Of a stretch of 64,000 bases of DNA, positions 9,726 through 18,990 are shown in pieces. Every line of letters starts with the position of its first letter. Position 1 is the stretch's first letter. Below the pieces are notes generated by a model. It was not told where the DNA came from and did not search any database. It saw only the letters and a program-made list of their open reading frames with translations. The translations under genes and the position numbers were made by a program. Source of the DNA: Archangiaceae bacterium (lineage in GTDB: Bacteria; Myxococcota; Myxococcia; Myxococcales; Myxococcaceae); assembly GCA_016714225.1 (NCBI GenBank), contig JADJNS010000018.1, positions 290,151 through 354,150 on the forward strand, read 5' to 3'.

Positions 9726-11207
9726 GTGCGCATCGAGGGCGAGCAGGACATCGAGCAACTGCGAGCAAAGGCCCTGGTCCTGCTGCAGGAGAACGAGCGG
9801 CTCTCGAAGAAGATGGCGGAGCTGCTGAAAGAGAACCTCTCGCTGAAGGGCATGTCGCCGCAGCAGCTTCAACAGGCGCTTGCGCTCATCGACGAAGAGC
9901 TGAACAAGACGAAGGCTGAGCCGGAAACGCGCTCGCCGTCTTCTGAGCGGCGTGGCGACTCAAGCGGCGGGGGCGCGAAGAAGGCGCAGACGGGCCACGG
10001 CCCCAAGGCGCAGCCCAAGCTCGAGGTGGTGACACAGGTGCACGAGCTCGACGCGCCTGACCAGCAATGCGCCGAGTGCGGCGGCCAGCTCGAGTGCTGG
10101 GAGGGCCAAGACGACGAGACGGAAGAGGTCGACGTCATCGAGCGGCACTTCGTGCTGAAGAAGCACGTGCGGCGGAAGTATCGCTGCAAGTGCGGCTGCA
10201 TCGAGATGCCGGACATGCCGGCGCGCCTGGTGCCCGGCGGCCGCTACTCGAACGACTTCGCCGTCGAGGTGGCCGACGACAAGTACAACAACCACCTGCC
10301 GCTCGAACGCCAAGCACGGAAAATGGCGAGCGAGGGACTCGACGTCGACAACCAGACGCTGTGGGACCAGGTGCTCGCGCTCTCGCGAAAGCTCGAGCCT
10401 GCGTGGGAAGAGCTGCTGCGCGACGCCATTCGGCAGTCGACCGTGGGCTTCGACGAGACCCGGTGGGAAGTGCTCACCAAGGGCAGCGCGTCTAAGAAGA
10501 GCTGGACGATGTGGCAGCTGTCGACCCACCACAGCATTTATTTCACCGTGGCCGAAGACCGTGACGCTGCCGCGGGCAATGCGCTGCTGAACGGCTTCAA
10601 GGGCATCGCGCTCGGCGACGCGGCCATCGTGCACAAGTCGATGGCGAGAGACGGCGACTTCCGCCTCGCCTTCTGTTGGGCGCACGGCCGCAGGAAATTC
10701 ATCGAGGCCGAGTCGAATGACCCGGTGCGCGCGAAGCAATTTCTCGACATGGCTGCCGAGCTCTTCGCCATCGAGGCGCAGGCCCCGCCAGGCCCCGACG
10801 GCGATGAGCTGCGCCGAAAGCTGCGGAACGAGAAGTCGAGACCGGTGGTGAACCGCATCAAAGAGTGGCTCATCGGGCAGCGCTTTCTGCCCGGCAGCGC
10901 CATCGGCACCGCCATCAAGTACATCGCCGGCCACTGGGACGGGCTCATCGTCTTCCTCGACGAGCCCGCAGTGCCTATCGACAACAATCGAACCGAGCGC
11001 GGCTTCAGAGGTCCGGCCATCGGGCGAAACAACTTCTACGGCTCACACAGCAAGCAGGGCACGAAGGTCGCCGCCATCTTCTACAGCCTCATCGAGACCG
11101 CGAAGCTGAACCGGGTGTCGCCGAAGCGCTACTTGAAGGTCGCGCTCGCGGCCGCGCTCGCCAACGCGCGCATTCCGCTGCCCTTCGAGCTCAAGCCGGA
11201 AGCCTAA
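9726..11207 (+). CDS. tnpC: IS66-family transposase (DDE)
   Basis: 493 residues, full length. An N-terminal coiled-coil/leucine-rich segment (residues 5-60, AKALVLLQENERLSKKMAEL) is followed by a zinc-binding region (CAECGGQLECW and CKCGC, residues about 115-160) and the DDE_Tnp_IS66 domain. Likely catalytic acidic residues are Asp in VGFDETRW, Asp in ALGDAAIVHKS and Glu in DNNRTERGFRG. The C-terminal helix ends FYSLIETAKLN. It lies 39 bp after tnpB and ends 40 bp before the right inverted repeat. No disabling change is visible. Confidence 0.95.
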   Translation: MRIEGEQDIEQLRAKALVLLQENERLSKKMAELLKENLSLKGMSPQQLQQALALIDEELNKTKAEPETRSPSSERRGDSSGGGAKKAQTGHGPKAQPKLEVVTQVHELDAPDQQCAECGGQLECWEGQDDETEEVDVIERHFVLKKHVRRKYRCKCGCIEMPDMPARLVPGGRYSNDFAVEVADDKYNNHLPLERQARKMASEGLDVDNQTLWDQVLALSRKLEPAWEELLRDAIRQSTVGFDETRWEVLTKGSASKKSWTMWQLSTHHSIYFTVAEDRDAAAGNALLNGFKGIALGDAAIVHKSMARDGDFRLAFCWAHGRRKFIEAESNDPVRAKQFLDMAAELFAIEAQAPPGPDGDELRRKLRNEKSRPVVNRIKEWLIGQRFLPGSAIGTAIKYIAGHWDGLIVFLDEPAVPIDNNRTERGFRGPAIGRNNFYGSHSKQGTKVAAIFYSLIETAKLNRVSPKRYLKVALAAALANARIPLPFELKPEA

Positions 11208-11246
11208 GTCGACATCGACCAGCGGCGATCGCGCCGACCTGCCACC

Positions 11247-11266
11247 GGGACGCGGCGAGCATTCAC
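11247..11266 (-). repeat. Right terminal inverted repeat of IS66 element
   Basis: GGGACGCGGCGAGCATTCAC, the exact reverse complement of 8918-8937. A near copy occurs at the end of the outer arm (about 11719-11737). Confidence 0.9.
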
Positions 11267-11274
11267 AATGCGTT
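11267..11274. repeat. Right target-site duplication of IS66 element
   Basis: AATGCGTT, identical to 8910-8917. The array spacer CACCCTT continues directly after it. Confidence 0.85.
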
Positions 11275-11280
11275 CACCCT

Positions 11281-11430
11281 TGAGACGAGATGTCTCGTCT
11301 CAGCCACGGTGCGTTCACCCTTGAGACGGGATGTCTCGTCTCAGCCCCCCACGGTGCGTTCACCCTTGAGACGGGATGTCTCGTCTCAGCCCCGGTGCGT
11401 TCACCGCCTGAGACGGAACGTCTCGTCTCA
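11281..11430. repeat. Palindrome array, right part (four units)
   Basis: Four palindromic units begin at 11281, 11322, 11367 and 11409, with period 41-45 bp and spacer GTGCGTTCACCCTT. They differ from the left units by single changes in the left half-site (GACGGGAT for GACGAGAC), while the right half-site GTCTCGTCTCA is invariant. The last unit runs into CCGAGGGTCCTCT, whose reverse complement AGAGGACCCTCG occurs at 8533-8544. Each unit would form a stable hairpin as RNA or single-stranded DNA. No repeat-adjacent cas-like gene is present, and the spacers are not unique, so this is not CRISPR. Confidence 0.9.
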
Positions 11431-11530
11431 CCGAGGGTCCTCTGCAGGCTCGTCGACGCGAGGCGGGTACCGCTTTGAGGGGACAGGAAACGCAGCCTGC
11501 CGCGCGAGGGACCGTGGGGCTGTGCGGGTG

Positions 11531-11737
11531 CGGTTCTCCTCGACGCGAACGGACCAACGCCTGTTCCCACCCGCTTTTCGAGGCACGGCGTTGCTCGAGC
11601 GAGGAGCTACCCCAACCCAGGAGGCGCCGCCGCCGTGCACGAAGACACCTCCGATGCGCTCGCCCGCCGCGCAACGCACACCCTCGCCGAGCTGCAGAAG
11701 ATGAATCGACAGCGCCCGGGACGCGGCGAGCATTCAC
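11531..11737 (-). repeat. Right arm of long inverted repeat
   Basis: Reverse-complement partner of 8562-8790. Its outer end GGGACGCGGCGAGCATTCAC matches the IS66 terminal repeat, suggesting that arm and IS share recognition by the same transposase. No coding potential is seen in 11431-11830 apart from the NRPS start. Confidence 0.65.
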
Positions 11738-11830
11738 GTTACGGCGGGGAAACATCGCCGCTCGCTTCCGCCCGGTGACACGGGAATTTCGATCCGCTCC
11801 TGTCGAAACGGCCCGTTAACGAAGCCGTCC

Positions 11831-14800
11831 ATGAGCGCCGCAGAATTCGATCCGTTCGCTGGTCCGCAGATCGTCTCTTCGATTCCCACCACCGAGCCGC
11901 AGCGTGAGGTGTGGACCTCGGCGCAGGTCGGCGAAGACGCGAACCTGGCGTACAACGAGTCGGTCTCGGTTCGGCTCAGAGGGGCCCTCGACGTGACCCG
12001 CCTCGAGCGCGCGCTCGCCGCGCTGGTCGAGCGGCACGAGCTCTTGCGCACCACGTTCAGCGACGACGGCCTCACCCTGGTGGTGAACGCCGCGGCCGAG
12101 GTGCGGCTTCAGCGTCACGACTTCGCTGGTCACCCGGCCGAGCTGAAGGCGCTCGAGCAGCGCGAGGTCGAGACGCCGTTCGACCTGGTGCAGGGCCCGC
12201 TGGCCCGCGTGCACCTGGTGAAGCTGGGCGCCGAAGAGCACGTGCTGGTGTTCACCGCGCACCACATCGTGGTCGACGGCTGGTCGACCGCGGTGGTGGT
12301 GGGCGACCTGGCGCGGCTGTACTCGGGCCAGACGCTCGGGCCCGCATCGTCGTTCGTGCAGTGGGGCCAGCAGATGAAGGCGCGCAAGGGCTCGCCCGAG
12401 GCCAGGGCCGACGAGGCGTACTGGCTGGGGCGCTTCACCGGCGAGGCCCCGGTGCTCGAGCTGCCCACCGATCGCCCCCGCCCCCCGCTCAAGACCTACG
12501 CGTCGCGCCGCGAAGACCTGCTCCTGAACGAGGCGCTGGTGTCGCGGCTCAAGAAGGCCGGCGCGAAAGAGCGCGCCTCGCTGTTCGCGGTGCTGCTCTC
12601 GGGCTTCCACGCGCTGCTGCACAAGCTGAGCGGCCAGGAAGACGTGGTGGTGGGCATACCCGCGGCGGGCCAGTCGATCGGCGGCTACGACGCGCTGGTC
12701 GGTCACTGCGTGAACATGCTGCCGCTGCGCGCCCAGGTGAGCCCCGAGGCGAAGGTGTCGGCGTTTCTGGCAGAGGTTCGCCGCACCCTGCTCGATGGCC
12801 AGTCGCACCAGCTGTACACCATGGGTCAGCTGCTGCAGAAGCTGCCCATCGCGCGCGACCCGTCGCGGCTGCCGCTGGTGAGCGTCATCTTCAACGTCGA
12901 CCGCGGCATGGCTGCCGAGGCGATGCCGTTCGAGGGGCTCAACGCGTCGCTCGAGGGCAACCCGCGCGCGTTCGAGACGTACGACCTGTTCCTCAACGCG
13001 GTCGAGCTGCAGGGGCAGGTGAGGCTCGAGTGCCAGTACAACACCGACCTGTTCTCGGCCGAGACGGTTCGCCGCTGGCTGGCCGCGTACCAGCGGCTGC
13101 TCGGGTCGCTGGCCGACGCGCTGGAGACCGGCGGCACGGTGGCGGCGCTCTCGGTGGTGAGCGACGAAGAGCTGCGCGGCCTCGAGAAGTGGAACGCCGA
13201 GAGCGCGCTCGAGGTCGACGCGGGCCTCACCGTGGTCGACCTGCTCGAGCGGCAGGCGAAGGCGACTCCCCACGCGGTGGCGGTGGAGTCCGAGGGGCGC
13301 AAGTACACCTACGCGCAGCTCGACGCGCGCGGCAACGCCATCGCGACGAAGCTGCAGGCGCTGGGCGCGGGCCGCGGCAAGCTGGTGGGCCTGTGCGTCG
13401 AGCGCGGCGTCGAGATGATCGCCGGCGTGGTGGGCGTGCTGAAGAGCGGCGCCGGCTACGTGCCGCTCGACCCCGGCTACCCTACCGAGCGCCTCGCGTT
13501 CATGGTGGAGGATGCGGGCATCGAGGTGCTGCTCACCGAAGGCAAGGTGGCGCGCGAGCTGAAGCTCGAGGCGAAGCACTCCGTGCTGGTCGAAGACGTG
13601 CCGGCGAGCGCCGGGCGCGTCGCGCCCAGCGCGCACCCCGAAGACGTCTGCTACGTCATCTTCACCAGCGGCTCGACGGGCAAGCCGAAGGGCGTGCTGG
13701 TGCCGCACCGCGCGGTGGTGAACCTGCTCGAGAGCGTGAAGCGCACGCCGGGCCTGAGCGCCGACGACACGGTGCTGGGCGTCACCACGCTCTCGTTCGA
13801 CATCGCGGTGAGCGAGGTGATTCTGCCGCTCACCGTCGGGGCGCGCATCGTGGTCGCCTCGCGCGAGGTGGCGGCCGACGGGGCGCGGCTGCTCGACCTG
13901 TTGCGCTCGAGCCAGGCCACCTTCCTCGACGCGACCCCGGCGACCTACCGGTTGTTGCTCGGCGCGGGCTGGGCGGGCGGCGACCTGAAGAAGTGCATCT
14001 GCACCGGCGAGGCGATGCCCAGAGACCTCGCCGTCGAGCTGGTGAAGCGCGTGCCCAGCGTGTGGAACGGCTACGGCCCCACCGAGACCTGCGTGTGGAG
14101 CACCTTCTACGAGGTGAAGGCACCGGTGGGGCGCATTCTCATCGGCCGGCCGGTGGCGAACACGCAGTGCCACGTGCTCGACGCGCGCCGGCAGCCGGTG
14201 CTGCCGGGCTGCGTGGGCGAGCTGTTCATCGGGGGCCGCGGCGTCTCGCTGGGGTACCTGAACCGCCCCGAGCTGACGAGAGAGCGCTTCATCGACGGTG
14301 CGTACAAGACCGGCGACCTGGTGCGCCTGCTGCCCGACGGCAACCTCGAGTGCCTGGGGCGCAACGACTTTCAGGTGAAGCTGCGCGGCTTCCGCATCGA
14401 GCTGGGCGAAATCGAAGACGCGCTCACCCAGCACCCGGCGGTGCGCCAGGCGGCCTGCGTGGTGCGCGAGGTGAAGCCGGGAGACCCGCGGCTGCTCGGC
14501 TACCTGGTGACCCACCCCGGGAAGACGGTGAGCGACGCCGACCTGCGCGCGCACCTCAAGAAGACGCTGCCCGACTACATGGTGCCGCAGAACCTGGTGC
14601 GGCTCGAGCGCATGCCGCTGTCGCCGGCGGGGAAGATCGACCGCAAGGCGCTGCCGCAGCCGGACCTGCAGAAGGCGCCGAGCAACGACGACTTCGTCGC
14701 GCCGCGCACCGAGACCGAGAAGGGGCTGGCGAAGCTCTGGCAAGAGGTGCTGGGCGTCGCCCGGGTGGGCGCGACCGACGACTTCTTCGCGCTGGGTGGG

Positions 14801-17425
14801 CACAGCCTGCTCGCGTCGCAGCTGCTGGCGCGCCTGCGCAAAGAGCAGGGCATCGCGCTCTCGTTCCGGAAGATCTTCGAGGCGCCCACGCTCGAGAAGC
14901 TGGCCGCGCTGGTCGACGCGGCGAAGGGCGAGGCGCCGGCGGTTGCGGCGGCTCCGATTCCCAAGCACCCGGGCGGCCCCGCTCCGCTGTCGATTCATCA
15001 AGAGCGGCTGTGGCTGCTCGAGGAGATGGACCCCGCGCAGCGCCGGGTGCACTCGCTGCCGGCCGCGTGGCGCCTGGTGGGGCCGCTCGACGCCGAGCTG
15101 CTTCAGCGCGCGATGGACGTGCTGGTCGATCGCCAGGCGTCGCTGCGCACCGCGATTCGGGTGATCGACGGCAGGCCGATGCAGGTGGTGGTGCCCGAGC
15201 GGCGGGTGGTCATCGACCCCGTCGACCTGAGCGCGCACCCCCGTGAGGAACAGCAGCGGGTCACCGACCAGCTGCTCGAAGAGCTGATGCACAAAGAGTA
15301 CGACCTCGCCAACGACGTGCTGGTGCGCAACGTGTTGGTTCGCTACTCGGCCGGCGAGCACGCGCTGCTGACCACCCGGCACAACATCGTGTGGGACGGC
15401 TGGTCGTTCGACCTGTTCATCACCCAGATGTGCCAGATCTACGGGGCGCTGAAGAAGGGCGAGCCGAGCCCGCTGGGGCCGTTGCCGGTGACGTTCGCCG
15501 ACTACGCCGCGTGGCACCGCGAGTACGTGCAGAGCGCCGAGGTGCAGAAGCAGACCGCGTTCTGGCGCGAGAAGCTCACCGGGTGTGGGGCGCCGCTCGA
15601 CATGCCGACCGACCGCCCGCGCAAGGGCAGCCGCTCGCACGCCGGGGCCAACGTGGGCGGCACGCTGCCGCGTGAGCAGGGCGACGCCATCAACGCCTTC
15701 GCGCAGCAGCACCAGGCCACCACCTTCATGGTGCTGTTCAGCGCCTACGTGATGCTGCTGCACCGCTACACCGGGCAGACCGACCTGGTGATCGGCACGC
15801 CGGTGCGCGCGCGCACCCGTACCGAGCTCGAAGACGTGATGGGCACGTTCACCAACGCGGTGCTCTTGCGGGTGAAGCTCGACCCGAAGTGGACCTTCAC
15901 CGAGCTGCTGGCGCACGTGCGCGAGCTGACGCTCGACGGGTTCGGCAACCAGGAGATGCCGATGGAGAACCTGGGGCAGCAGGCCCCGATGGTGCGCGCG
16001 CTGTTCTCGTTTCAAGAGGCGCGGGCGAGGTCCACCATGCTGGGCGACGTCGAGGTGATTCAGTTTCACGCCAAGCCGCCCGCCGCGGCGAACGAGATGA
16101 TGCTGTGGACGATGGAGACCCCCGACTCGCTGCTGATGATGCTCAACTACTCGACCGACCTGTTCGAGCAGTCGACGCTGCAGCGGTTCGTGGAGCAGCT
16201 CAAGCACGTGCTGGGCGAGGTGGTGCGCGACGCGAAGCGCCCGCTGAAGAGCTTTCCGGTGATGCCCGATGAAGAGCTGCGGCGGGTGGCGCAGCTGCAG
16301 CTGGGGCAGGGGGGCTCGCTGGAAGAGGCGCTGGGGCTTCACTCCGACGACGCGCCGAAGATGCAAGAGGCGCTGCGCGAGGGCATCGGCATCACCGACC
16401 GCTGGGTGGCGGCGACCGAGAGCAAGTGGTGGGAGCTGCTCGACGACGGCGTAGCGGTGAACGAGGCCATCGTGCTGGGGGTGCCGTCGCGGGCGCTGCG
16501 CGAGGCGCTGCTCAAGGCGGTGCCGAACGCGTGGTCGGTGTTCATGCCCGCCGAGCTGGGCCGGCCGGTAGCGGTGGCGCGGGTGGTGGCCGGGGTGCGG
16601 CGGCTGGGCGGGGCGCTGCTGCCCGGGGTCGACGCGCGGGTGGTCGACGTGAACGGCGAGCTCACGCCCATCGGGGTGTGGGGCGAGCTCAAGGTCGGCG
16701 ACGTGTCGACGCACCAGCGGGTGCGCTGGCTGAGCGAGGGCCAGCTCGAGCTTCAAGGCCGCAGCGACGGGCACTGGGAGATTGAAGGCCAGCTGGCCGA
16801 CCCCAAGGCGCTCGAGCGCGCGCTCGAAGAGCACCCGGCGGTCGCGCACGCGGCGGCGGTGCTGGCCGATGACCCGAGCGGGCGGCCGAGCGTGGTGGCG
16901 TTCTTCACCGCGAAGCGCGGAGAGACGTTCACCGAGACCGAGCTGCGCAAGCGGGTGCGGGCGGTGCTGCCGGCGGTGTTCGTGCCGCGGCGCCTGGTGG
17001 AGCTCGACGAGATGCCGCTGACCGCGGCGGGCGCGGTCGACCGCGAGCGGCTGCCTCCGCCCTTTCCCAAGGGCAACGCCGAGGCGGTGCTGCCGCGCAC
17101 CGAGCTGGAGAAGAAGGTGGCGCAGCGGTGGCTCGAGGTGCTGCGGCTGCCGGTGCTCTCGGTGCACGACAACTTCTTCGACTGCGGCGGGCACTCGCTG
17201 ATCGCCCTGCAGGTGATCGAGAAGCTGTTCCAGGACACCGGGGTGCGGGTGAGCCCGCGGCTGCTGCTGCTGGGCACGCTCGAGTCGGTGGCGGCGGCGC
17301 TCGACGGCGGCGCGAGCAAGACGCCCGCCGCGCCGCGGCCGGCGGTGGTGCCGGTGGCTCCGCCCGAGCCGGTCTCTCCGGTCAGCGGCCTGTTCGGCAA
17401 GCTGAAGGACCTGGTGAGAGGGTAG
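11831..17425 (+). CDS. Nonribosomal peptide synthetase, C-A-T-C-(vestigial A)-T
   Basis: 1864 residues. C1 (to about 440) has HHIVVDG, and its start (TTEPQREVW ... AYNES) resembles C domains that follow aminotransferase domains in iturin/McyE-type systems. A1 (about 470-945) has TSGSTGKPKG, GYGPTE, YKTGDL and GKIDRK. Its pocket residues read by eye as D-I-S-A-I-T-G-V-W-K, which I cannot assign. T1 has LGGHSLL (about 990). C2 has RHNIVWDG (about 1185), with the first His replaced by Arg but the catalytic second His kept. A2 (about 1480-1740) lacks the nucleotide-binding core and GYGPTE; only degenerate remnants remain (GELKVG, GRSDGHWEIEG), and the A10 lysine is lost (AGAVDR). T2 has CGGHSLI (about 1785). 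There is no thioesterase. Partner candidate: 32994-39872. Confidence 0.93.
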   Translation: MSAAEFDPFAGPQIVSSIPTTEPQREVWTSAQVGEDANLAYNESVSVRLRGALDVTRLERALAALVERHELLRTTFSDDGLTLVVNAAAEVRLQRHDFAGHPAELKALEQREVETPFDLVQGPLARVHLVKLGAEEHVLVFTAHHIVVDGWSTAVVVGDLARLYSGQTLGPASSFVQWGQQMKARKGSPEARADEAYWLGRFTGEAPVLELPTDRPRPPLKTYASRREDLLLNEALVSRLKKAGAKERASLFAVLLSGFHALLHKLSGQEDVVVGIPAAGQSIGGYDALVGHCVNMLPLRAQVSPEAKVSAFLAEVRRTLLDGQSHQLYTMGQLLQKLPIARDPSRLPLVSVIFNVDRGMAAEAMPFEGLNASLEGNPRAFETYDLFLNAVELQGQVRLECQYNTDLFSAETVRRWLAAYQRLLGSLADALETGGTVAALSVVSDEELRGLEKWNAESALEVDAGLTVVDLLERQAKATPHAVAVESEGRKYTYAQLDARGNAIATKLQALGAGRGKLVGLCVERGVEMIAGVVGVLKSGAGYVPLDPGYPTERLAFMVEDAGIEVLLTEGKVARELKLEAKHSVLVEDVPASAGRVAPSAHPEDVCYVIFTSGSTGKPKGVLVPHRAVVNLLESVKRTPGLSADDTVLGVTTLSFDIAVSEVILPLTVGARIVVASREVAADGARLLDLLRSSQATFLDATPATYRLLLGAGWAGGDLKKCICTGEAMPRDLAVELVKRVPSVWNGYGPTETCVWSTFYEVKAPVGRILIGRPVANTQCHVLDARRQPVLPGCVGELFIGGRGVSLGYLNRPELTRERFIDGAYKTGDLVRLLPDGNLECLGRNDFQVKLRGFRIELGEIEDALTQHPAVRQAACVVREVKPGDPRLLGYLVTHPGKTVSDADLRAHLKKTLPDYMVPQNLVRLERMPLSPAGKIDRKALPQPDLQKAPSNDDFVAPRTETEKGLAKLWQEVLGVARVGATDDFFALGGHSLLASQLLARLRKEQGIALSFRKIFEAPTLEKLAALVDAAKGEAPAVAAAPIPKHPGGPAPLSIHQERLWLLEEMDPAQRRVHSLPAAWRLVGPLDAELLQRAMDVLVDRQASLRTAIRVIDGRPMQVVVPERRVVIDPVDLSAHPREEQQRVTDQLLEELMHKEYDLANDVLVRNVLVRYSAGEHALLTTRHNIVWDGWSFDLFITQMCQIYGALKKGEPSPLGPLPVTFADYAAWHREYVQSAEVQKQTAFWREKLTGCGAPLDMPTDRPRKGSRSHAGANVGGTLPREQGDAINAFAQQHQATTFMVLFSAYVMLLHRYTGQTDLVIGTPVRARTRTELEDVMGTFTNAVLLRVKLDPKWTFTELLAHVRELTLDGFGNQEMPMENLGQQAPMVRALFSFQEARARSTMLGDVEVIQFHAKPPAAANEMMLWTMETPDSLLMMLNYSTDLFEQSTLQRFVEQLKHVLGEVVRDAKRPLKSFPVMPDEELRRVAQLQLGQGGSLEEALGLHSDDAPKMQEALREGIGITDRWVAATESKWWELLDDGVAVNEAIVLGVPSRALREALLKAVPNAWSVFMPAELGRPVAVARVVAGVRRLGGALLPGVDARVVDVNGELTPIGVWGELKVGDVSTHQRVRWLSEGQLELQGRSDGHWEIEGQLADPKALERALEEHPAVAHAAAVLADDPSGRPSVVAFFTAKRGETFTETELRKRVRAVLPAVFVPRRLVELDEMPLTAAGAVDRERLPPPFPKGNAEAVLPRTELEKKVAQRWLEVLRLPVLSVHDNFFDCGGHSLIALQVIEKLFQDTGVRVSPRLLLLGTLESVAAALDGGASKTPAAPRPAVVPVAPPEPVSPVSGLFGKLKDLVRG

Positions 17426-17472
17426 GTCGGAGCAAAGACTGACAGCTTCGGGCGCGGGCACGCGTCACGTGA

Positions 17473-17490
17473 ACGTCCAGCGAGGGACGT
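17473..17490. terminator. Possible stem-loop terminator between convergent genes
   Basis: Perfect 6-bp stem ACGTCC / GGACGT with a 6-nt loop, located between the NRPS stop (17425) and the convergent hflX stop (17571). There is no T-tract, so it would be a weak or factor-dependent terminator at best. Confidence 0.3.
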
Positions 17491-17570
17491 GGTCGTCAGA
17501 CGGTGAGGCGCGCCTGTGCCGGTGCCCGGCCGGCGAGGTGTTGCTCCGCTCAGCGGGCGCGGGTCTCGCG

Positions 17571-18941
<1,371 letters not shown>

Positions 18942-18990
18942 CTACAGAGACGCGTAGCAGGTCTGCGCGCGTCTGGCGGGGGAAGTCGGT

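Larger units (their letters stand above)
8918..11266 (+). mobile_element. IS66-family insertion sequence (2349 bp)
   Basis: Bounded by perfect 20-bp terminal inverted repeats: 8918-8937, beginning GTGAATGCTCGCC, and 11247-11266 as its reverse complement. It is flanked by the 8-bp direct repeat AATGCGTT. It carries the three-gene set tnpA (8975), tnpB (9322) and tnpC (9726). The transposase is full length, but tnpB reads through a frameshift. The intact ends and perfect target duplication indicate a recent insertion. Confidence 0.92.
8562..11737. mobile_element. Outer nested element bounded by long imperfect inverted repeat
   Basis: The sequences 8562-8790 and 11531-11737 are imperfect inverted copies of each other. 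Both outer ends carry sequence close to the IS66 terminus found inside the island: ATGCTCGCCCGCGTCCC at the left, GGGACGCGGCGAGCATTCAC at the right. Between the arms lie the palindrome array and the complete IS66 element. A 12-nt identical direct repeat (CGTTACGGCGGG) occurs at 8506-8517 and 11737-11748. It may be a remnant of a target duplication, but on the left it is separated from the arm by about 45 bp. The simplest reading is an older non-autonomous relative later hit by an IS66 copy. Confidence 0.55.

Noticed and set aside
8831..11430. CRISPR array
   Set aside because: Units are palindromic, with constant rather than unique spacers, and no cas genes are present.
11816..17461. 1881-codon minus-strand ORF opposite the NRPS
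   Set aside because: Arg/His/Leu-rich shadow of the NRPS reading frame, with no recognisable domain.
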